DNA from: UBA6107 sp964533735
GTDB lineage: Bacteria; Chloroflexota; Anaerolineae; Anaerolineales; Anaerolineaceae
Assembly: GCA_964533735.1 (NCBI GenBank)
Contig: CAZHMD010000016.1
Span: forward strand, 1-39,287
Reading direction: 5' to 3'
DNA: 39,287 nt
Shown: positions 7,378 through 14,936 of the stretch, piece by piece
Layout: each line of letters begins with the position of its first letter
Numbering within the stretch: position 1 is the first letter of the stretch
Translations under genes and position numbers: made by a program
The notes under the pieces: generated by a model
The model's input: the letters and a program-made list of their open reading frames with translations, nothing else
What the model was told of the DNA's origin: nothing
Databases searched by the model: none

Positions 7378-7419
7378 AGGGGAACGACCTGCCGGTCGTT
7401 CTCTCCAGGTCGTTCCCCT
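7378..7419. repeat. Perfect 13-bp inverted repeat
   Basis: AGGGGAACGACCT (7378-7390) and AGGTCGTTCCCCT (7407-7419) are perfect reverse complements with a 16-nt loop. The loop contains GGTCGTT, which can pair alternatively with AACGACC of the left arm. The stem ends in the same GGGGAAC motif as the direct repeats around the phosphoesterase gene. There is no T-tract, so this looks like a REP-like palindrome rather than a terminator. Confidence 0.75.
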
Positions 7420-7516
7420 AGCGTCTTAAGGGGGAACGGTGTGTGAAGGGGGAACAGCAGGTGGGTTCGATTTTGAATCCACCGTTTTACCAAGAACAAT
7501 TATTATCTGCCTCAAC

Positions 7517-7549
7517 ATAAAAACCGCCTCCCATCTCTGGAAGGCGGTT
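7517..7549 (-). terminator. Rho-independent terminator of the first GmrSD-like gene
   Basis: On the minus strand AACCGCCT, a 12-nt loop and AGGCGGTT form an 8-bp stem (7549-7542 with 7529-7522), and the stem runs into a short T-tract. It lies about 120 bp past the stop codon of the gene at 7673-9781. Confidence 0.75.
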
Positions 7550-7672
7550 AATTAGTCAATGAGAATCTATCCCTGCATCACCGGTCGAAACTTATACCGT
7601 TACTAACGATTAGGTTCGCAACAAAGACGATAAGTTTGTGGTTTAGTAATTAATTGACCGAAGATGGGTTAG

Positions 7673-9781
7673 TTATTGAATGCCAGGTTTTCCGTTTAAT
7701 TCTTCAAAGTTCAAAAAGAGCAATTTTTCACGTTCTTCATCTTTAAATTTGAAACCCCATCTTTCTTCCATGAACTTAAGAAGCGTGATCCCTCTTGTTT
7801 TGATTTGAATAGGTCCCCAGATATTGTTTTGAGATACATCGATCTCCGAGTGCGAGCCATCGGAATAACCATTTCGAATCTTCTTTCCTGATGTATCATA
7901 TTTGGCATACTTTTTTTCATCAAAACTATCATTTTGAAGCGAAGAATTAATTGACATTGAGAGTAAAAGAAGATTGCCCAACGTAGCGCCATAATACTTG
8001 CGATGCTCTTTCGGAATATCAGTAAACAAAGTTGCCCAATCGGTAGTTTCTGTTTGAGGATAAATGTGTTCAATGGAGATTCTGTCTTTTTCTGATTTTA
8101 GAAGATCATTCCAATCGACCTTCTTTTGTCGGCTCTCAGATAGCAAACTCGATTCATATTCATAGAGGAAATACCTTAGACCAGACCAGCCGTAATAACC
8201 TGATCCACTTTTGAATTTCTTGTAAAGATTGTTGTAGAAATCATTGCTCCGGAATGTGCTGTCAGAGTGGAATGTGTAGGAAAGCCTTTCCTCTAACTGA
8301 GCAATTATCCTCTCAGTCTTTATCTCACTTCGGTCCAACGCTCGAGCTGCATTATAGAATTCACTACTGCCATAATTGGACATTACAAAATTCATACGGA
8401 AGTTAATAAAAATAAATCGTTCAATCTTTCTAAAAAGACTAATGCGATCTTTCTCACCCTTAACATTTTTTAGAATTGCCATAATCAGCGGCCTAAAATA
8501 ACCAATACCAATACGATTGAGGCGATCAATCCATTGCCGCTCCTCGATGGACATACCTGTTGCAAGATCAGGAAAGAATGAATTGAACCAGTGAACACTG
8601 GAATCCTTCAGACTATTGGCAAAATCCCGGATTTCAGTTGGTCTTAGTTGAGAATATGATTTTGGTAATATTTCCTCAACAGAATCCCCATTCTCGTTTT
8701 CAATGTCTTCTTCACCTAGTTCTGAGCGCACTTCTTCCGGAGTTTCCAATAGCACATCTTGCTCTATTTTCTTATGAACTTTTTTGGGCGCAAATTGCTC
8801 ATCAAGGAGGAAGCGGATATAATCTTGCCCGGTCTTTCGGGAGTACTTAAAATACATTATCCAATGTGCCCGCAAGAAGTCATCATCATTTAGCGGTCGT
8901 ATTTTGTTCCTGCCAAGTTGGCGATAAGCTTCTTTCCAGGCATCATTGATGGTCTCTCGTAGGCTCTTCCTGGATGCATGGTCTAATTCCTTGTCATTGT
9001 AAAGTGTAGTTAAATAAATCAGGCGATTTTTTAGCAATTCCAAATCAGAGAGCTTTTTTCCCCGATTATTCATTGTTTCAAAGGCGACGAAAACATCAAA
9101 CTCATCCTTGATTACATATTCATTAAATAAAAATCGCTTGGTGAGTTTCTTGTAGATTTCTTGAAGCCCTTCAAGTCCTTCTCTCTCGTACAATTCGCGA
9201 AATTGCTCGGTAAAGTAAGTTTTTGCGTTACTTAAATTAAGCGTGTAAAAAGTTTCTTCTACAGAGCCGCCGCCTTCCTCACCAAGAATTCGAAATTTTA
9301 AGTAGTTATAACTTGGGTTGTCGCTCTCATATCCGAATATGTAGGTGCGAAATTGGTCACCAGTTGGTTTGGTCTTGAAAAGATAGCGGTTCTCTAAATC
9401 TGCAACGCTCATACTTTCAGTGACATAGATATTTTCGACAGTTTTTTCTTTGTTTTCCGGTAATGTTGTGACGAAATCAACAAATGATTGCAAGAAAATG
9501 ACAAAAGTGGTTAGTCTTTGCTGCCCATCAACAATGTGATGAACGTGATATGAATGGTCATCTACTAGCCAAAATTCTTTCGTGTTTCTGGCTATTTCAT
9601 GGTCTGGAATCTGTTTTAAAGTAAGTACACCAGTGTAATGGGATCGGTCATCAGACAGATTGACCAAGTCTTCCCAGAAATCCTTGAGCTGTTCTCTGCG
9701 CCAAGCATAACCTCGTTGGTAATCGGGAATGCGGAAAATTTTCTCTTTAAATAAACTGTCTAGGGATTTTGGTTCTTCCAT
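7673..9781 (-). CDS. GmrSD-type DUF262/DUF1524 restriction protein (first copy)
   Basis: 702 residues. The N-terminal DUF262 (GmrS-like, ParB-fold nucleotide-binding) domain shows IPDYQRGYAW (18-27), HIVDGQQRLTT (82-92) and FETMNNRGKKLSDLELLKN (234-252). The C-terminal DUF1524 (GmrD-like) HNH domain shows ISIEHIYPQT (568-577) and GATLGNLLLLS. Such fused proteins are type IV restriction enzymes or phage-defence nucleases that cut DNA with modified (often glucosylated) cytosine, using NTP binding by the DUF262 domain. It is a single-gene unit with its own terminator downstream. AAGGA lies 8-9 nt before the ATG. It is clearly different from the second copy at 14937-16994: the linker is longer and acidic (about 340-375) and the C-terminus differs. 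Confidence 0.92.
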   Translation of the reverse strand: MEEPKSLDSLFKEKIFRIPDYQRGYAWRREQLKDFWEDLVNLSDDRSHYTGVLTLKQIPDHEIARNTKEFWLVDDHSYHVHHIVDGQQRLTTFVIFLQSFVDFVTTLPENKEKTVENIYVTESMSVADLENRYLFKTKPTGDQFRTYIFGYESDNPSYNYLKFRILGEEGGGSVEETFYTLNLSNAKTYFTEQFRELYEREGLEGLQEIYKKLTKRFLFNEYVIKDEFDVFVAFETMNNRGKKLSDLELLKNRLIYLTTLYNDKELDHASRKSLRETINDAWKEAYRQLGRNKIRPLNDDDFLRAHWIMYFKYSRKTGQDYIRFLLDEQFAPKKVHKKIEQDVLLETPEEVRSELGEEDIENENGDSVEEILPKSYSQLRPTEIRDFANSLKDSSVHWFNSFFPDLATGMSIEERQWIDRLNRIGIGYFRPLIMAILKNVKGEKDRISLFRKIERFIFINFRMNFVMSNYGSSEFYNAARALDRSEIKTERIIAQLEERLSYTFHSDSTFRSNDFYNNLYKKFKSGSGYYGWSGLRYFLYEYESSLLSESRQKKVDWNDLLKSEKDRISIEHIYPQTETTDWATLFTDIPKEHRKYYGATLGNLLLLSMSINSSLQNDSFDEKKYAKYDTSGKKIRNGYSDGSHSEIDVSQNNIWGPIQIKTRGITLLKFMEERWGFKFKDEEREKLLFLNFEELNGKPGIQ

Positions 9782-9909
9782 ATAGTAATTCCTTAACGAG
9801 GATAATATCTGTTTTTGTTAAAAACTAATTATGCCACACAATCTATAACATCTCTTGAACGTGTGGGGGTATTCAAAAAATTATTCCACACCATTTTTCA
9901 AATTGGCAC

Positions 9910-9938
9910 TTGATTTGGTAATACAAGTGTATTACAAT
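9910..9938 (+). promoter_or_regulatory. Promoter with palindromic operator for the RHH gene
   Basis: TTGATT (9910-9915) and TACAAT (9933-9938) are 17 bp apart. The spacer holds a palindrome, TAATACA-AG-TGTATTA (9919-9934), that touches the -10 element. A small ribbon-helix-helix protein is the first gene, and such proteins normally bind short palindromes, so autoregulation is likely. Confidence 0.75.
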
Positions 9939-9965
9939 ATGATTATTCAATAAGGAGTTGAATAA

Positions 9966-10193
9966 ATGCCCAGGAAAAACTCATCCACTAAAGCAGTTCG
10001 CTCGTTTCGACTAAGTATCGAATGTGTTCGTCAATTGAAAGATCTTTCCAGCAATATGGGGCGCAGTGAAGGGGACGTAGTTGAGGTTTCAATCGACCGA
10101 ATGTATCGGGAAGAATTGAGGTTTGGAAACTTGATGATCGGTGAAGGCCAAAAACCTGAAGACAACTACAGCGTAGGAACGCAAGAGGGGTAA
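9966..10193 (+). CDS. Ribbon-helix-helix-like small DNA-binding protein
   Basis: 75 residues. A basic N-terminus leads into a beta strand (VRSFRLSIECVRQLKDLS, about 12-29) and two helices (GRSEGDVVEVSIDRMYREE), the pattern of the ribbon-helix-helix/Arc-MetJ fold. AAGGAG lies about 9 nt before the ATG. It starts a two-gene unit with a membrane protein beginning 2 nt after its stop codon, and the promoter spacer carries a palindrome. Its probable role is repression of its own operon, in the manner of RHH antitoxins or plasmid regulators. Confidence 0.7.
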   Translation: MPRKNSSTKAVRSFRLSIECVRQLKDLSSNMGRSEGDVVEVSIDRMYREELRFGNLMIGEGQKPEDNYSVGTQEG

Positions 10194-10195
10194 AG

Positions 10196-10654
10196 ATGAT
10201 AGCGGGATTTATTCACTTTATTTGGAAATTGATTTGTAATGCAACTATAATCCTTGTCTGTGCTGGCCTGGTCTTTATCGGTTTCAAGGCTAACCAACCC
10301 ATGTCAGTTTCAGATGCTCCACACAGGATGACCTATATCGAATTCATGCAAGATCGAATCGAAGCTGCCAAAACGGTTGAACCTTCGAGATGCGGCTGGG
10401 GAATGATGCTTTCATTGGCAACACTTGGTCCGATCTACAGCGTGCTGTACACGGCAGTGGCGATCAATCCTGATAGCACCTTGGCCAAAATGACCGCTTC
10501 CGACCCGGATATTCCCAAGGGAGTCGAAGGAGCCAAATGGTACGAAGTTCCTGGAATCTGGTGGGGTGTGGTCGAACGGATATCTTGGACGATGCTGGGG
10601 AAGCCGGCAACCATTGGGTGTCAGTTTAGACAAGTCAACTTTAAGAATAAGTAA
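10196..10654 (+). CDS. Small membrane protein of unknown function
   Basis: 152 residues. A hydrophobic N-terminal segment (about residues 4-29, FIHFIWKLICNATIILVCAG) would anchor it. A second hydrophobic stretch at about 65-86 (MMLSLATLGPIYSVLYTAVAI) follows C61. The tail is Trp-rich (WYEVPGIWWGVVERISW). I do not recognise the family. It is cotranscribed with the RHH gene (2-nt gap, ribosome binding site inside the previous gene's end). The pair could be a toxin-antitoxin-like module with a membrane effector, or an element-encoded surface or exclusion protein. Neither is shown by a motif. Confidence 0.6.
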   Translation: MIAGFIHFIWKLICNATIILVCAGLVFIGFKANQPMSVSDAPHRMTYIEFMQDRIEAAKTVEPSRCGWGMMLSLATLGPIYSVLYTAVAINPDSTLAKMTASDPDIPKGVEGAKWYEVPGIWWGVVERISWTMLGKPATIGCQFRQVNFKNK

Positions 10655-10690
10655 AAATGAAACTATGCTGCGAATAATCCTTTAAAATCA

Positions 10691-11560
10691 TTAATTCCAT
10701 TCTAAGAGTTGAAATGCATTTTGATATTTTGTAAACCTTGGCCGAGGTCTAACTCCATCCTTTCGAATATTTGCAAAAGTGATACTGAACTTACCTTTGT
10801 TTACTCCTTCTTTATTTTGATGGGCTTCTTCGACCAACTCAAGGGATGGAATGATCCAATATATATTTGCTGATTCAGAATAGAAGATGTAGAAAAAATT
10901 CTCCCGTGGAGAACGAACTTCCATGGCTGCAAACAGTCCCGGGTTTTTCGCATCAAAAGACCGGGCTTTAATTTGGATATCAAGATAACGAAGCTGCCCT
11001 CCTTTTTCTTGGCGAATGACACAATCGATTTGCTGATCATCAACCAAGGTCATATATACATCATGACCTCTGCGGAGTAACTCAGCCACGGCAATGTATT
11101 CCTGTCGTTTTCCAAAGGATGCTGAAGAGCGAAACCTCTTTTTTTCACTGTTTTGATCCTGAGATATTGATATACCTTTGGGATTTTCATCAGAAGCTTT
11201 TTCTTCATGTTGATAATCCTTAGTATCAGTTTTTATTGAATTTATCAGATACTGGTATTTTTCGGGAACATCAGCAGCCTCGGGTTGATAGGGATCATTT
11301 TCGCGCCCATGATTTGGTTGGTCAACACCGCGCTTAAAGGTTCTATAAATTCCGTGTTCAGTCCTCCAGAGATAGTTGCAGCCAGCTTCGAAATTCAAAG
11401 GGGCATTTGCGACACATCTACTTGTTATGTGGGTTTGAATTCCATGCTGAGTATCATGAAATTCGCGCTTAATGAAGTTTCGAATATCTGTTGGAGTAAA
11501 TGTTCCTTGGCTCTGCTCAAGGATTCTAGAGGCAATAAAAATCTCAACATGAATTTTCAT
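10691..11560 (-). CDS. Winged-helix plus PD-(D/E)XK nuclease-like protein
   Basis: 289 residues, last gene of the nine-gene minus-strand run. The N-terminal domain (about 1-80; FTPTDIRNFIKREF, HITSRCVANAP, YLWRTEHGIYRTF) looks like a winged-helix DNA-binding domain of the DUF7669 kind found on restriction-like proteins. A charged linker (about 85-145) follows. The C-terminal domain has a PD-(D/E)XK pattern: E154 or E160 in the first helix (GKRQEYIAVAELL), D179 (DDQQIDCVI) and Q196-I-K198 (YLDIQIKAR). That suggests DNA cleavage with recognition by the N-terminal domain. It starts 5 bp after the preceding gene ends. The catalytic pair is a Q-x-K variant of E-x-K, which is common in this superfamily. 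Confidence 0.68.
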   Translation of the reverse strand: MKIHVEIFIASRILEQSQGTFTPTDIRNFIKREFHDTQHGIQTHITSRCVANAPLNFEAGCNYLWRTEHGIYRTFKRGVDQPNHGRENDPYQPEAADVPEKYQYLINSIKTDTKDYQHEEKASDENPKGISISQDQNSEKKRFRSSASFGKRQEYIAVAELLRRGHDVYMTLVDDQQIDCVIRQEKGGQLRYLDIQIKARSFDAKNPGLFAAMEVRSPRENFFYIFYSESANIYWIIPSLELVEEAHQNKEGVNKGKFSITFANIRKDGVRPRPRFTKYQNAFQLLEWN

Positions 11561-11565
11561 TTGAG

Positions 11566-12459
11566 TTATCCATACCTTTCTAAAACCTTTTTAATTGTTC
11601 CATTTCGCAAGTAATCGCCGTATCTTTTAAATTGCCAGTCTAATTTAAACTCTCGTAATTTATTAATCCAAGTAAGTAGATCGGCACTAGGATTTTTCAT
11701 TTTTTCAATTTGATCAAACGAAGGAGTTTCGTTAATTAGTAAAGACCCAATTTCTGAATACATTCGAGTTTGATTTTCGGATTTGCAATTTCGCAATCGG
11801 TATGGTAAAGCTAAATTATTATTCTTGATAATGTCATTCACTTCTACATAAAGTGGGTGATTACAAAATACATATGGGTCAACATAAATGCACGTAAAAT
11901 AATCTAGAGGAAGTATCCCGTTTGGATATGTGCAATTAATCTCTGGGCTCCTTGCTGATGGGTTCTTAAAATCATTCTGAAGGTCTTTTTTCCATTTTAT
12001 GTATAAGGTTTTCGGAAAACCATCTTTAATTGGATAGGAAAATAGATTATCGACTTCTTCGATGGAATTCAATGACTCTTTATTTCGATCAAAATCCATT
12101 GCTCCAGCAGATCGGAGAGTTATAGAAATATCTTCTGCAATATTTAAACTTTTAGGGTTTATTTTTATTAATATTGGCCCATAAGTATTTGGTGTAGCAC
12201 CATCTCCATTTGAGAATGTCCATCCAAAATCTTGTAAGTTCACAAAGACTTTATCCCATACTGCATTCTTTTTATCGATATCATCAGTATCAAATCTGGT
12301 AAACGGAAGCCCAGATTCTTCAAGTGTATTTCTTGAGGGTATTCCCCCGATTTGGAGGTAGGATTCAAAATCAACTAACTGGCAGGCATGATATAGAGTA
12401 ACTTGACGCTCAAGTAAATTATCAATCAATTCTTTTATGATGGCTTTTTCGGTGAACAT
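11566..12459 (-). CDS. Operon protein, possibly ADP-ribosyltransferase-fold
   Basis: 297 residues of unknown family. The N-terminal segment LYHACQLVDFESYLQIGGIPSR (about 22-43) resembles the beginning of ADP-ribosyltransferase-like domains such as DarT and RNA 2'-phosphotransferases, where Tyr-His is followed by a short helix and a G-x-x-x-R turn. Further segments (VWDKVFVNLQDFGWTF, PNTYGPILIKINP, ITLRSAGAMDF) look like the body of one alpha/beta domain. No classical catalytic glutamate motif could be fixed. It starts 14 bp downstream of its neighbour and ends 5 bp before the next gene, so translation is probably coupled. A DNA- or NAD-modifying role is speculative. Confidence 0.4.
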   Translation of the reverse strand: MFTEKAIIKELIDNLLERQVTLYHACQLVDFESYLQIGGIPSRNTLEESGLPFTRFDTDDIDKKNAVWDKVFVNLQDFGWTFSNGDGATPNTYGPILIKINPKSLNIAEDISITLRSAGAMDFDRNKESLNSIEEVDNLFSYPIKDGFPKTLYIKWKKDLQNDFKNPSARSPEINCTYPNGILPLDYFTCIYVDPYVFCNHPLYVEVNDIIKNNNLALPYRLRNCKSENQTRMYSEIGSLLINETPSFDQIEKMKNPSADLLTWINKLREFKLDWQFKRYGDYLRNGTIKKVLERYG

Positions 12460-12473
12460 ATGGCTCCTATGAT

Positions 12474-13397
12474 TTAGAAAAATGAAAGTTGAGTAGTTTC
12501 TTGATCTTTCTCCTGATTTGTGGAAATGTGGTTTCGTAATTGTTCCCCCTTTTCAAAAAGCTCTTCAAATAAGCGGGGTTTTATTTGCATCCACATTTTC
12601 TCGGCTTCGAATCGAGATAAACCTATCTTGTATAAGCGCCAATCCATTTCTCTTTTCCACCAGGGGGAGGGTAACATTTCATTTTCAATAGCACTTGAAA
12701 AATAGAACGATATCCAAGAGACTTTTCTTGAATTAATTCCCACTTTTTCAGCGATTTTCTTGATAGCTTGTTTTCCTTCTTCAGTATGTTTATCTATTGC
12801 AATCCAAAATGGGAAATCGTTTTCGCTGCAGATAAGAGAGGTGCACTTTTCGATGGTTGGAATATTTTCCATCGTGGCTAAATAGGCAGCGGCCTGCATG
12901 AAAGCTCGATCCCAGGGCCAACCTGCTCGTTTGAACGAGGCATGTGCTTTGTCAATTAACAATTCTTTCTGAGTTTGGTTTTGCACATTGTCTTTCATTC
13001 TTTGCCAAAACCCTTCTGGTTTCTGGATCGCTTCTGCTATATCTTGAACAGGTTGAAAAGATGATGAATTTGTGAAATCAGATGAATCTCCTTTTGAGAA
13101 TTCATAAGACAATGACCCTAGTCCTGCAGCATCTTTTTGCTTTTGAGAAATTGCTGTTTCAATTAAGACTTGCGTAATTGACTCAGTATTTAATTCCTTG
13201 TCAAGCAATATCCCCAACGGCCAGCTCTCCTCAAATACGATAACTCCTGTTCGACTGACTAACCATGGGGTATCTCCCACTTCAACCAGATGATTTACCA
13301 CTTTAGGTATGAGCGATATGCACCCTCTACGGACTGCTTTTTGTAGAAGTGACCGACAATTTTGGTGAGTATCTGGACTTGCTTTGTGTACTGTCAT
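12474..13397 (-). CDS. Protein resembling the RarA/MgsA clamp-loader lid, lacking the ATPase
   Basis: 307 residues. The N-terminal half (LLQKAVRRGCISLIP, HLVEVGDTPWLVSRTGVIVFEESWPLG, about 17-62; QAAAYLATME, about 168-177) has the pattern of the helical C-terminal region of RarA/MgsA/WRNIP1 AAA+ proteins (K-A-x-R-G, L-x-E-x-G-D-P, R-x-x-x-I-x-x-E). No Walker A or B motif is present, so it is either a stand-alone lid-like adaptor or a coincidental match. The C-terminus (WWKREMDWRLYKIGL through the polar tail) is unrecognised. It sits 26 bp after one neighbour and 14 bp before the next in the run. A role in recruiting or sensing replication or repair DNA ends is an inference. Confidence 0.45.
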   Translation of the reverse strand: MTVHKASPDTHQNCRSLLQKAVRRGCISLIPKVVNHLVEVGDTPWLVSRTGVIVFEESWPLGILLDKELNTESITQVLIETAISQKQKDAAGLGSLSYEFSKGDSSDFTNSSSFQPVQDIAEAIQKPEGFWQRMKDNVQNQTQKELLIDKAHASFKRAGWPWDRAFMQAAAYLATMENIPTIEKCTSLICSENDFPFWIAIDKHTEEGKQAIKKIAEKVGINSRKVSWISFYFSSAIENEMLPSPWWKREMDWRLYKIGLSRFEAEKMWMQIKPRLFEELFEKGEQLRNHISTNQEKDQETTQLSFF

Positions 13398-13423
13398 TAT
13401 TCAAGGATTCTCATAGAAATTTG

Positions 13424-14287
13424 TTATTCAGGAAAATTCGGCCACAACAAGGCAGCAGCAAAGATACACATCAAAATTCGTGCATCACTTGTTTTTGGAT
13501 AGGCATTGTCGTGAACAATCTTGTTGCGTTCTTTTCTTATCGTATGGGCATAATCACGTGCTTCACTCGAAAGATAATCCGCATCAGATGCCTGGTTGAT
13601 AAGGTCGCTTAAGCTGACTTCGTTATCTTTACAATTAAGCATTTGCTTAAGTTCTGTTGACATTTTATTGTTTATATCCAATAAAAGATCTAAACCAATT
13701 TTATTTTGATCAATTATCTTGCAGAACTTGGGGTCATTACTCGTGGCTTCTTTTGCTCGTTCTTTGATGAAGATTTCAATATCTTGCGTTTGAGTTTTTT
13801 GATTTTCTAAAAGTTGTCGTAATCGGGTTGCTTGTTCTTGTGATTCAATATTTTGCTTCTTTAACTCAACAATTTCTGCTTCTTTATTTTCCATTTGTTG
13901 CGTCATGATAACGATCTGGGTATTCAAAACATCGATTTGATCAACAAGTTCCTGCACCTTTGGCTCTTCTTTGGATTGCACGCTTGTTGCCATCTGTTGG
14001 ATAGTTTGTTTTATCTCCTGCAAATCCTTTTTTAACTGTTCGTTTTCTGCTTGTTGTGGAATCGACTTTTGAGGAATTGGAGTTACTTTGGGCTGCTGTA
14101 CCATGATTTGAATGTCATCTTCGCCAAATTCAGCAATAAGATCTTCATAAATTTTTTTAGTTTTTGGATATACCCACACGGATCGATTGGGGTCCCACGT
14201 TCTTGGTACTATTTTCTTAGCTCGTTCTTTTTGGGTAATGGGGATCGATAGAAGGTAGTTTGTTTCGGTTTCCTTGATGACGATCAT
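13424..14287 (-). CDS. HARP-like, coiled-coil, HEPN-like protein
   Basis: 287 residues in three parts. Residues 1-60 (RTWDPNRSVWVYPKTKKIYEDL, 29-50) resemble the HARP-type DNA-binding module of SMARCAL1-like proteins. Residues about 80-175 are Gln/Glu/Lys-rich with heptad spacing, a long coiled coil. The C-terminal domain (about 190-287) ends in ARDYAHTIRKERNKIVHDN. R254-x4-H259 is the Rx4-6H signature of HEPN ribonuclease domains, as also seen in DUF4145-like C-termini. A plausible reading is a sensor that contacts branched DNA, multimerises through the coiled coil and may cut RNA. It lies between the DprA-like gene (77-bp gap) and the RarA-lid-like gene (26 bp). Confidence 0.6.
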   Translation of the reverse strand: MIVIKETETNYLLSIPITQKERAKKIVPRTWDPNRSVWVYPKTKKIYEDLIAEFGEDDIQIMVQQPKVTPIPQKSIPQQAENEQLKKDLQEIKQTIQQMATSVQSKEEPKVQELVDQIDVLNTQIVIMTQQMENKEAEIVELKKQNIESQEQATRLRQLLENQKTQTQDIEIFIKERAKEATSNDPKFCKIIDQNKIGLDLLLDINNKMSTELKQMLNCKDNEVSLSDLINQASDADYLSSEARDYAHTIRKERNKIVHDNAYPKTSDARILMCIFAAALLWPNFPE

Positions 14288-14364
14288 GATTATTCTCCCT
14301 CATTTAGTTAAGATAATCCGGTAAAACGGATTTCATTATTTACTTCATTCTTCGGTTGTTTCAC

Positions 14365-14934
14365 TTATTTCCATTTCCGCAAACCCATTTCAAATAGATG
14401 GTTGTTATTTGGACTATTTAAGGCAAATATGTGAGAAACATTTTTCCCGCGAAATGTAATTTCACGAACTAGGTTTCCACCCTCATGCGCATGGATTATC
14501 AATACCTGATCACAAATATCCATTGCAAGCTTATTGCACATTTCCGAAGTGTTCTTTGTGATTCTTTTTTCAGCAATAGGAAAATCGGGCGCAATAATTG
14601 TCAACTGACCACTTTCAATTATTGGGCGAAGGTTCTTTGGAATCCGATATGTTTCTATTGTTTTTGCCAAACAGTGGATAACAGGTTGACTCCCTCGTAA
14701 AAGGATTTCAAAAATATCTCTCTCCATGGATGAATGAAACCCACTTACAACAGTAGTGCCTTGATCACGAATCTTTTTTGCTGCGTCGAAACCTTTTAAG
14801 ACCAAATTCCCTGGGCAACTTTGTGAGCACATGATGCCCAATAGATTTTGATTCAGATTATTGAGGTCTCCAATCGCTTTCAATGGATGACCTCTCAGGT
14901 CTATTCGCTGAATTTCAGCATTTGGTTTTACCAT
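14365..14934 (-). CDS. Stand-alone DprA/Smf-like Rossmann protein
   Basis: 189 residues. GIMCSQSCPG (33-42), AAKKIRDQGTTVVSGFHSSMER (51-72) and VIHCLAKTIETYRIP (85-99) follow the DprA/Smf Rossmann core (GxRxxS, TVVSGxAxGID, GxD-IYP positions), with a later strand LTIIAPDFP and a conserved-looking E-G-G-x-L segment (HAHEGGN). It lacks the SAM and winged-helix domains of competence DprA, and key GID residues are changed. It may therefore bind nucleotide or ssDNA, or act like SLOG domains that sense nucleotide signals. It begins 2 bp after the second GmrSD-like gene, strongly suggesting translational coupling. Confidence 0.68.
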   Translation of the reverse strand: MVKPNAEIQRIDLRGHPLKAIGDLNNLNQNLLGIMCSQSCPGNLVLKGFDAAKKIRDQGTTVVSGFHSSMERDIFEILLRGSQPVIHCLAKTIETYRIPKNLRPIIESGQLTIIAPDFPIAEKRITKNTSEMCNKLAMDICDQVLIIHAHEGGNLVREITFRGKNVSHIFALNSPNNNHLFEMGLRKWK

Positions 14935-14936
14935 GC

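Larger units (their letters stand above)
7324..7672. other. Noncoding region with a long hairpin, GGGGAAC repeats and a terminator
   Basis: No gene seen. It holds the 7378-7419 hairpin, two GGGGGAAC copies (7423-7442 and 7446-7457) and the terminator at 7517-7549, which serves the gene ending at 7673. Confidence 0.6.

Noticed and set aside
7378..7419. Long hairpin as a terminator for the phosphoesterase gene
   Set aside because: It lies upstream of that gene on the minus strand and has no T-tract on either side.
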